Below, one piece after another: positions 8,347-13,769 of a stretch of DNA of 13,769 bases; positions within the stretch are counted from its first letter, which is position 1; every line of letters begins with the position of its first letter. The stretch lies in NCBI GenBank assembly GCA_002705125.1, contig PAHQ01000014.1, positions 4,226 to 17,994 of the forward strand, written 5' to 3'. Below the pieces are notes generated by a model. The model saw only the letters and a program-made list of their open reading frames with translations. It had not been told where the DNA came from and ran no database searches. A program made the translations under genes and the position numbers. The DNA is from Verrucomicrobiales bacterium (GTDB lineage Bacteria > Verrucomicrobiota > Verrucomicrobiia > Verrucomicrobiales > DEV007).

Positions 8347-9845
8347 ATTCTATCACCAAAGATACATTTGTGAATGAACTTCTGAGTGAACAGCAGAACT
8401 TAACTGCCGTGGAACGATTCTCACAAAAATACGATGATGTTTCTAAGCCATTACTTTCCAAGTTTTATTCAGATTTAATCCCACTCAGTAAGCCAAAAAC
8501 CAATGAACAATACTCATTCCAAATTGATCTTGATGCTTGTAGTGGCTGCAAATCTTGCGTGTCTGCATGCCACAGTCTTAACGGCCTAGATGATGGTGAG
8601 TCTTGGCGTGATGTAGGAGCTTTATTTGGTACAGGTAAAGTAAATCCGATGCAACAGACGGTTACTACTGCATGCCACCATTGTTTAGAACCATCATGTT
8701 CTGATGGTTGCCCGACGCTGGCATATGAAAAAGACAGTATGACCGGAATTGTCCGACACTTAGATGACCAATGCATGGGATGTCGTTACTGTGAAATGAA
8801 ATGTCCTTATGAAGTGCCTAAATACAATAAGACCTTAGGTATAGTTCGTAAGTGCGACATGTGTCATACTAGACTCGAGGCAGGTGAAGCACCAGCGTGC
8901 GTACAGGCCTGCCCGAACGAAGCGATTCAAATTCGGATTGTTAAAAATGAAAGCATCCTAAAAAAATCAAACATAAATGACAAATTACTACCTGGTACAA
9001 TCTCTTCAAATTATACAAAACCTTCCACTAAATATTTAAATCTAAAAAATGATTCAAATCCTAAGCCCGCAGATATTGGAAACTTAAAACCAGCTGCAGC
9101 TCATTCACCATTAGTACTTATGTTAACATTAACCCAAGCAGGCGTTGGTGTTTCTGTAATTGAATTTTTAAGCTGGATCACTCAAGGCCACATAAATAAA
9201 CATTTCCTTACTTTGGGTACAATTTTGACTTTTTTAGGTCTATTCTCAAGTTTTTTACACCTTGGAAAACCATCAAAAGCGTGGAGAGCATTTCTAGGAT
9301 GGCGAAAATCTTGGCTCAGTCGAGAAATTCTAATATTTGGCCTCTGGTCATTTTTAAGCCTACTTTTTCTCAGCTTTGTTTTTTTAGATGCTCCAAAAAA
9401 ATGGATAACTATTTCCGGATTCTTATCATCTTTATTAGGAACCATTGGGCTTCTTAGCTCTGTTATGGTATATGCTGACACACCAAGGTCGTCATGGAAC
9501 TTTAGATTAACTTTTATACGTTTCTTTTCAACGGCCCTTGGAATAGGCATAGCTTTCTCAAATTGGTTTTTATTGGCTCTTATTCCTATGACTATTTCTC
9601 TGGGTATTGATTTAGTGATTATGTTAGGAAAAAACTCAAACTGTCTTCATTCAGGATTTTTAATGAGAGGCCCTTTAAAAAAACTTTCATTCATGAGAAT
9701 AACCATGGCAGTTCTCGCAATCATGCTTCTAATCTATTCACCCATCGCATCAGTCATAGTATTTATTTTTTCAGAGATCCTTGGAAGATCTTTGTTTTTT
9801 CGCTCCGCTGATGAACCAAAAATGCCTGGTTTGATTAATCATTAA
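8343..9845 (+). CDS. Fused DmsB-type four-cluster ferredoxin and DmsC-type quinol-oxidising membrane anchor
   Basis: A 500-residue fusion likely to carry electrons from membrane quinol to the nitrate reductase encoded next. The N-terminal 55 residues are a soluble extension. The iron-sulfur domain (about 58-200) has all sixteen Cys for four [4Fe-4S] clusters: C66/69/72/76, C111/114/119/123, C144/147/150/154 and C171/174/186/190. An Asn/Lys/Ser-rich linker (about 200-250) leads to a DmsC-like membrane domain with about eight segments between 256 and 485, including the family hallmark LHLGKPSKAWRA then SWLSREI (305-329). There is no Tat or Sec signal. Positive residues crowd the loops 306-328, 377-390 and 429-452, which by the positive-inside rule puts the N-terminal iron-sulfur domain in the cytoplasm. 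Separate DmsB and DmsC are the usual arrangement in E. coli. The nitrate-reductase partnership is inferred from adjacency. Confidence 0.87.
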   Translation: MNSITKDTFVNELLSEQQNLTAVERFSQKYDDVSKPLLSKFYSDLIPLSKPKTNEQYSFQIDLDACSGCKSCVSACHSLNGLDDGESWRDVGALFGTGKVNPMQQTVTTACHHCLEPSCSDGCPTLAYEKDSMTGIVRHLDDQCMGCRYCEMKCPYEVPKYNKTLGIVRKCDMCHTRLEAGEAPACVQACPNEAIQIRIVKNESILKKSNINDKLLPGTISSNYTKPSTKYLNLKNDSNPKPADIGNLKPAAAHSPLVLMLTLTQAGVGVSVIEFLSWITQGHINKHFLTLGTILTFLGLFSSFLHLGKPSKAWRAFLGWRKSWLSREILIFGLWSFLSLLFLSFVFLDAPKKWITISGFLSSLLGTIGLLSSVMVYADTPRSSWNFRLTFIRFFSTALGIGIAFSNWFLLALIPMTISLGIDLVIMLGKNSNCLHSGFLMRGPLKKLSFMRITMAVLAIMLLIYSPIASVIVFIFSEILGRSLFFRSADEPKMPGLINH

Positions 9846-9865
9846 TAAAAAAAGTGTTAACTTTA

Positions 9866-9896
9866 TTCAAATTAATTTTTTTACTAACAATATAAT
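9866..9896 (+). promoter_or_regulatory. Weak candidate promoter before the nitrate reductase gene
   Basis: The 63-base gap between the DmsBC-like gene and nasA is very AT-rich. It contains a perfect TATAAT at 9891-9896 and a poor TTCAAA at 9866-9871 with a 19-base spacer. A start near 9903 would give an almost leaderless message before the TTG at 9909. In such AT-rich DNA a lone TATAAT is not strong evidence; readthrough from upstream is equally likely. Confidence 0.18.
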
Positions 9897-9908
9897 ATCA
9901 ATAGTGCC

Positions 9909-12113
9909 TTGAAAGCCTCTTCTATATTCAGGTCATTTGATGGACCATTGACAGAAACCCTTTTACGAGAACCTGGAAAATTCGGACTTGGGCAGTTGCC
10001 GATAAAACTATCTCCACAAAATACGACGTCATCTGTTTGCGGTTATTGCTCAGTAGGCTGCTCTCTAAAAATTCACCTCAAAGATGGTAAGGCAGTGAAT
10101 TTATCACCTGACCCTGATTATCCAGTTAATCTTGGTATGGCTTGCCCGAAAGGGTGGGATGCGCTCAGCCCATTAAAATCGTCTGACAGGGCTAAAACTC
10201 CATTATTAAGACAGAAAAAAGGAGGTTCCATGACTGAAATAAACTGGCAACAGGCTTCGGACACTTTCTGTAAAAGTATTAAAGAAATCCAATCTAATCA
10301 TGGAAAAGACTCAGTCGCTTTTTTAAGTACCGGTCAAATATGCACTGAGGAGATGGCGCTTCTAGGAGCATTTGCAAAATTCGGAATGGGTTTGAAACAC
10401 GGTGATGGAAACACCCGACAATGCATGGCAACCTCAGTAGTTGCTTACAAGGAATCCTTTGGTTTTGATGCTCCTCCTTACACATACTCAGACTTTGAAG
10501 AAAGCGACGTCATTGTTCTGATAGGATCTAATTTATGTATTGCTCATCCAATACTTTGGCAAAGAATTTTAAAAAATAAACGTTCACCTGAGATAATCGT
10601 CATTGATCCTCGTGTTACTGAAACTGCCATGCAAGCAACCATGCATGTACCTTTATCTCCTAAATCAGACCTTACTCTATTTTATGGATTAGCTAATTTA
10701 TTAATTTCTAAGAACTACATTGATCAAGATTTCATCTCACAAAACACTTTAGGGTTTGAAAGCTTTAAAAGTTTTGTCTCTAAATACAATCCTGAAAAAG
10801 TTTCTGAAAAAACTAATATATCTATTAATGATTTAAATAAATTATCCACTTTAATTGGTAAAAGGAGACGCGTTTCATTTTGGTGGACCATGGGAGTAAA
10901 CCAAGGATACGAATCCACTAGAACGGCACAATCAATCATTAATCTCGCCTTAATGACCGGAAACATTGGTAGACCTGGTACCGGAGCCAATTCAATTACA
11001 GGTCAGTGTAATGCGATGGGTTCAAGACTTTTCAGTAATACCACTAGCCTACTAGGGGGTCATGACTTTAGGAATATCGACCATAGAAAAAAAATATCAA
11101 AACTCACTAATGTTCCTCTTGAAAAAATACCAAAGGAGCCCAGTTGGGCATATGATCAGATAATAGACGGTATCGAATCAGGAAAAATTAAGGGATTATG
11201 GATTATTGCTACTAACAGTGCACATTCATGGACTAATCGAAAACGATTTAAAGATTTAGTCGCTAAACTTGATTTTCTTGTAGTTCAAGATTTATACTCA
11301 ACGACTGATACCGCCCAGTTAGCTGACCTCTTTTTACCAGCTTCAGGTTGGGCAGAGAAAGAGGGCACGTTTATTAATTCTGAACGTAGAATTGGAGTAA
11401 TAAAAAAAGTTCTGCCGGCTCCTGGCCTCTCTCTATCAGATTTTTCAATCTTCAGACTATTGGCAAAAACTTGGAAGTGTGAAGATTGGATAGAAAAATG
11501 GAATACTCCTGAATCAGTTTTTCAAATCCTAAAAGAAATTAGCGCTGGTCAACCTTGTGACATCACTGGCGTGGGAAGTTATAAAGAGATTGATGATCAG
11601 GGCGGAATCCAATGGCCCCTACCTAAATCTCATTCAGAAAAAATAGAAAATGAACGCAGACTATTCAGTGATGGTAAGTTTTTCACAGAGAGTAAAAAAG
11701 GAAATTTTATTTTTGAGAAACCCGAAAATAATCCGGATAATACAACTAAAGAATTTCCATTTATTCTTTTAACTGGACGAGGAAGTTCAGCTCAATGGCA
11801 TACTGGAACAAGAACAGAAAAATCAAAAATTCTCAAAAAAATGTATCCTGAAAAATGTTATATAGAGATTAATTCGGAAGACGCTCTTGAAAAAAAAATC
11901 GAAGATGGAGATGTTGTAATGATTACATCAGCACGAAACGCGGTACCCGCTACAGCTTTTATTACCGATACGGTTACACAAGGCCAATGCTTTATGCCTA
12001 TGCATTATGAGGAGACCAATTATCTAACAAATCAAATTGTTGATCCTTACTCACGACAACCCAATTATAAGGGTTGTGTCATTAATTACCGTATTCTTGA
12101 TAAAAACAGTTAA
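9909..12113 (+). CDS. nasA: Assimilatory molybdopterin nitrate reductase, catalytic subunit (TTG start)
   Basis: Cytoplasmic bis-MGD molybdoenzyme of 734 residues predicted to reduce nitrate to nitrite. One [4Fe-4S] cluster is bound by C44, C47, C51 (CGYCSVGC) and C79 (GMACPKG). The Mo-ligand Cys is C172 in [20 protein letters not shown]; its codon is TGC (10422), not TGA. Further landmarks are [15 protein letters not shown] (345-359), [19 protein letters not shown] (476-494), and the C-terminal MGD-binding domain from about 617 to the end, with [11 protein letters not shown] at 711-721, typical of NasA/NarB. There is no NADH- or flavin-binding domain, and no C-terminal [2Fe-2S] region, so electrons must come from a partner, probably the DmsBC-like protein just upstream. 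The first in-frame ATG would remove the iron-sulfur Cys residues C44-C51, so TTG 9909 is the likely start. No Tat motif is present. Confidence 0.9.
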   Translation: MKASSIFRSFDGPLTETLLREPGKFGLGQLPIKLSPQNTTSSVCGYCSVGCSLKIHLKDGKAVNLSPDPDYPVNLGMACPKGWDALSPLKSSDRAKTPLLRQKKGGSMTEINWQQASDTFCKSIKEIQSNHGKDSVAFLSTGQICTEEMALLGAFAKFGMGLKHGDGNTRQCMATSVVAYKESFGFDAPPYTYSDFEESDVIVLIGSNLCIAHPILWQRILKNKRSPEIIVIDPRVTETAMQATMHVPLSPKSDLTLFYGLANLLISKNYIDQDFISQNTLGFESFKSFVSKYNPEKVSEKTNISINDLNKLSTLIGKRRRVSFWWTMGVNQGYESTRTAQSIINLALMTGNIGRPGTGANSITGQCNAMGSRLFSNTTSLLGGHDFRNIDHRKKISKLTNVPLEKIPKEPSWAYDQIIDGIESGKIKGLWIIATNSAHSWTNRKRFKDLVAKLDFLVVQDLYSTTDTAQLADLFLPASGWAEKEGTFINSERRIGVIKKVLPAPGLSLSDFSIFRLLAKTWKCEDWIEKWNTPESVFQILKEISAGQPCDITGVGSYKEIDDQGGIQWPLPKSHSEKIENERRLFSDGKFFTESKKGNFIFEKPENNPDNTTKEFPFILLTGRGSSAQWHTGTRTEKSKILKKMYPEKCYIEINSEDALEKKIEDGDVVMITSARNAVPATAFITDTVTQGQCFMPMHYEETNYLTNQIVDPYSRQPNYKGCVINYRILDKNS

Positions 12114-12126
12114 ACTAGATTATAAT
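12097..12126 (+). promoter_or_regulatory. Sigma-70-type promoter candidate for the sulfatase gene
   Basis: TTGATA (12097-12102), 18 bases, then TATAAT (12121-12126): five of six and six of six consensus positions with acceptable spacing. The -35 lies inside the last codons of nasA. Transcription would begin near 12133 and give a leader of about 48 bases that contains the inverted repeat at 12164-12178. It suggests that the sulfatase is transcribed apart from the nitrate genes. Confidence 0.45.
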
Positions 12127-12163
12127 TTTGAAGTGGTACTAACATTATTATCTGATATTTTTT

Positions 12164-12178
12164 ATGTTCTTTGAACAT
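12164..12178. repeat. Perfect 6-bp inverted repeat just before the sulfatase start
   Basis: ATGTTC, a TTT loop, then GAACAT: a perfect six-pair stem ending two bases before the ATG at 12181. In RNA it could form a small hairpin covering the ribosome-binding region; in DNA it could be an operator half-site pair downstream of the promoter candidate. The same bases also read as a six-codon ORF whose TGA overlaps the sulfatase ATG. Function is unknown; a repeat this short can occur by chance. Confidence 0.35.
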
Positions 12179-12180
12179 CA

Positions 12181-13482
12181 ATGAAAACTTCAGCACTAAT
12201 AATAATATTAATCTATACCTTTGCTCTAAGTTTAATTTCTTCAGCAGCGACTAAACCCGATAAGCCTAATATTCTTATTATATTTACAGACGATCAAGGA
12301 TATGGAGACTTAAGATGCTACGGTAATAAAAGAAACAAAACCCCAGAATTAGATAAATTAGCAAATGAAGGAATTAAGTTTACTTCATTCTACTCACAGA
12401 GTGTTTGTGGCCCATCTAGATCTGCCCTACTGACAGGAAGACAACCAATTAGGAGCGGAGGATGGGGCATGCCAGCTTCAGAGATCACTTTTGCTGAACT
12501 TATGAAGCAATCTGGATACGATACGGCATGCATAGGAAAGTGGGACGTATCTAATCGTAAAGCAATCAAGGAAAGAATGCCGAATGCTCAAGGCTTTAAT
12601 TACTACTTTGGACCATTAGGAGCAAACGATGATGGAGTTGTCGCAATCCATGAAAATAATGAACCCAGTTTAGTCACTAAAGATATGGGAAATTTAATCA
12701 AACTCTACACTGAAAAATCTATCAACTATCTTAAGGATATAAGGGATCCTAAGAAACCATTTCTGTTGTATTTATCACACACAATGATGCATACAATAAT
12801 TGATGCTTCTCAAAAATTTAGAGGAAAATCAAAAGGTGGTCTATACGGTGATGTTGTTGAGGAGTTTGATTTCGAAACAGGTAGACTACTTGATACTTTA
12901 GATGAATTAAAACTTAGAGATAACACTCTGGTTATTTACACTAGTGATAACGGTCCTTGGAATCAAAAAAAATATACAGACAAAAAGAAAGGTCACCCTA
13001 AAGACTCAATCTTTTGGGGTGATTCTGGACCTCTTAGAAATGGTAAAGGTTCTTGTTATGAAGGTGGTTATAGACTGCCCTGTATTGTCAGATGGCCAGG
13101 AAAAATCAAAGAAGGAAGAATCTCTGATGCAATTGTTGCAACAATTGATTTTATGCCAACGTTCGCAAATATTTGTAAATTTAAACTCCCTGATGGCGTT
13201 CGTATAGATGGAATAGATCAGACAGATCTATTACTTGGTAAAAAAGAAAAAGGGCGAGATTATTTTTATTTCAACAGGGCTGGAGTAAGGAAAGGGAAAT
13301 GGAAATATTTGAAATCCAATGCGTATTTCCATGGTTATGCGGTAGAAGATGATAGAAAGAAAAATGAAGAACTCTATAATTTAGAAACAGATATTGGAGA
13401 AAAATCCAACCTTGCTAAGGATTATCCAGAAAAAATTACTGAACTTAAAAAACTTATGCTAAGTATTGAAAGCGCTAAATAG
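12181..13482 (+). CDS. Exported formylglycine-dependent sulfatase (type I arylsulfatase family)
   Basis: A 433-residue exported hydrolase predicted to remove sulfate esters, in marine bacteria usually from algal polysaccharides; the substrate cannot be read from sequence. Signal peptide at about 1-23 (MKTSALIIILIYTF onward). Metal-binding D37 and D38 lie in FTDDQGYGDL; the sulfatase signature CGPSRSALLTGR begins at C76, the residue converted to formylglycine by a separate FGE enzyme not in this window. Further active-site regions are HTMMH (200-204), SDNG (255-258) and NGKG with K289. The usual GKWH motif instead reads GKWDV (119-123), giving Asp at 122 in place of His. Length is on the short side for the family but the fold seems complete. 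It has its own promoter candidate and no visible functional link to nitrate use. Confidence 0.88.
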   Translation: MKTSALIIILIYTFALSLISSAATKPDKPNILIIFTDDQGYGDLRCYGNKRNKTPELDKLANEGIKFTSFYSQSVCGPSRSALLTGRQPIRSGGWGMPASEITFAELMKQSGYDTACIGKWDVSNRKAIKERMPNAQGFNYYFGPLGANDDGVVAIHENNEPSLVTKDMGNLIKLYTEKSINYLKDIRDPKKPFLLYLSHTMMHTIIDASQKFRGKSKGGLYGDVVEEFDFETGRLLDTLDELKLRDNTLVIYTSDNGPWNQKKYTDKKKGHPKDSIFWGDSGPLRNGKGSCYEGGYRLPCIVRWPGKIKEGRISDAIVATIDFMPTFANICKFKLPDGVRIDGIDQTDLLLGKKEKGRDYFYFNRAGVRKGKWKYLKSNAYFHGYAVEDDRKKNEELYNLETDIGEKSNLAKDYPEKITELKKLMLSIESAK

Positions 13483-13608
13483 AACAGCCTTTCTGCTGAC
13501 TAAAGTTCACTTATCAATAAGATAGTATAAAACTGTATATAATTATATTATTTTTTTAGCGTAACCACTGGAATAAAATGAAATTCGGATCATCATTAAT
13601 AACTTCAA

Positions 13609-13769
13609 ATGAGTAAAGCTGACCTTAGTAAAATTCCAGCAGTTGAAAAAACATTACAAGCTCTTGGCGACTTAGATCTACCAAGACCAATAATCTTAAA
13701 GCATGTCAGGGATTCTATTAAAGAATTACGAGATCAACCTGATAAGATTCAAGAATTTGATTCTTATTT
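13609..13769 (+). CDS. selA: Probable L-seryl-tRNA(Sec) selenium transferase (SelA), N-terminal fragment
   Basis: Only the first 53 codons lie in the window. The translation has the pattern of the SelA N-terminal domain: a SKIPAVEKTLQAL opening (compare the family's LPSVDKLL), a short variable stretch, then LPRPIILKHVRDSIKELR, matching the helix that ends in an elR motif. SelA would use selenophosphate to turn seryl-tRNA(Sec) into selenocysteinyl-tRNA in the cytoplasm; the PLP domain is beyond the edge. An ORF of twelve codons starting at 13578 overlaps this start by eight bases, so the ATG choice is uncertain, although 13609 gives the family-like N-terminus. The 126-base gap before it is AT-rich with TATAAT at 13538-13543 but no matching -35, and no convincing terminator. 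A different PLP-dependent or helical protein cannot be excluded from so short a piece. Confidence 0.55.
   Translation, partial: MSKADLSKIPAVEKTLQALGDLDLPRPIILKHVRDSIKELRDQPDKIQEFDSY

Noticed and set aside
8465..8776. A 103-codon minus-strand ORF opposite the iron-sulfur domain
   Set aside because: The + strand carries the conserved cysteine clusters; the antisense translation shows nothing recognisable.
9182..9550. A 122-codon minus-strand ORF opposite the membrane domain of the DmsBC-like gene
   Set aside because: It lies wholly antisense to a well-supported gene, has no recognisable domain, and is what the complement of hydrophobic codons tends to produce.
10137..10139. First in-frame ATG of nasA as the real start
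   Set aside because: It would delete C44, C47 and C51 of the [4Fe-4S] cluster; the upstream TTG at 9909 keeps the full family N-terminus.
13485..13497. CAGC-CTTTCT-GCTG as a terminator after the sulfatase gene
   Set aside because: Only about four base pairs and no U-run directly after it; not a convincing intrinsic terminator.

Overview
The window is an AT-rich (roughly 36-40% GC by eye), tightly packed, single-strand stretch of bacterial chromosome. Most of it is one nitrate-assimilation gene cluster. The combination of a fused DmsB-DmsC electron module beside an assimilatory nitrate reductase, a diflavin reductase paired with a NirA-type nitrite reductase, and an exported formylglycine sulfatase suggests a marine member of the Planctomycetota-Verrucomicrobiota group. 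No rRNA or other taxonomic marker is present, so that placement is an inference. All ten genes lie on the + strand. Gene starts mostly lack a good Shine-Dalgarno sequence.

Layout: (1) 1-465, the 3' end of an NrtA/NasS-like nitrate-binding protein cut by the window edge. (2) 512-4845, a complete NrtABCD-type nitrate/nitrite ABC importer: exported binding protein, permease and two ATPases. (3) 4845-8346, a CysJ-like NADPH diflavin reductase overlapping a siroheme/[4Fe-4S] nitrite reductase. (4) 8343-9845, a fused four-cluster ferredoxin plus DmsC-like membrane anchor, followed at 9909-12113 by a molybdopterin nitrate reductase that uses a TTG start. (5) 12181-13482, an exported type I sulfatase with its own plausible promoter inside the end of the nitrate reductase gene. 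(6) 13609 to the edge, the first 53 codons of a probable selenocysteine synthase SelA. No gap exceeds 300 bases; the longest, 13483-13608, is AT-rich and holds no convincing element.

How the genes would work together: NrtA captures nitrate (or nitrite) in the periplasm, NrtB with the NrtC/NrtD ATPase pair imports it, the nitrate reductase makes nitrite with electrons probably drawn from membrane quinol through the DmsBC-like protein, and the nitrite reductase makes ammonium with electrons probably drawn from NADPH through the diflavin partner. The upstream partial gene may be a NasS-type sensor or a second binding protein. The sulfatase and SelA look like separate transcription units.

The most notable points are: the two-source electron supply (quinol for nitrate, NADPH for nitrite), with the DmsBC module apparently facing the cytoplasm; a shared N-terminal tag on the diflavin reductase and the nitrite reductase; an Asn in place of the switch His in one of the two ATPases; a charged helical insertion in the permease, whose coding DNA also holds an out-of-frame ORF with the best ribosome-binding site found in the window; and a sulfatase with Asp in place of the usual catalytic-region His.
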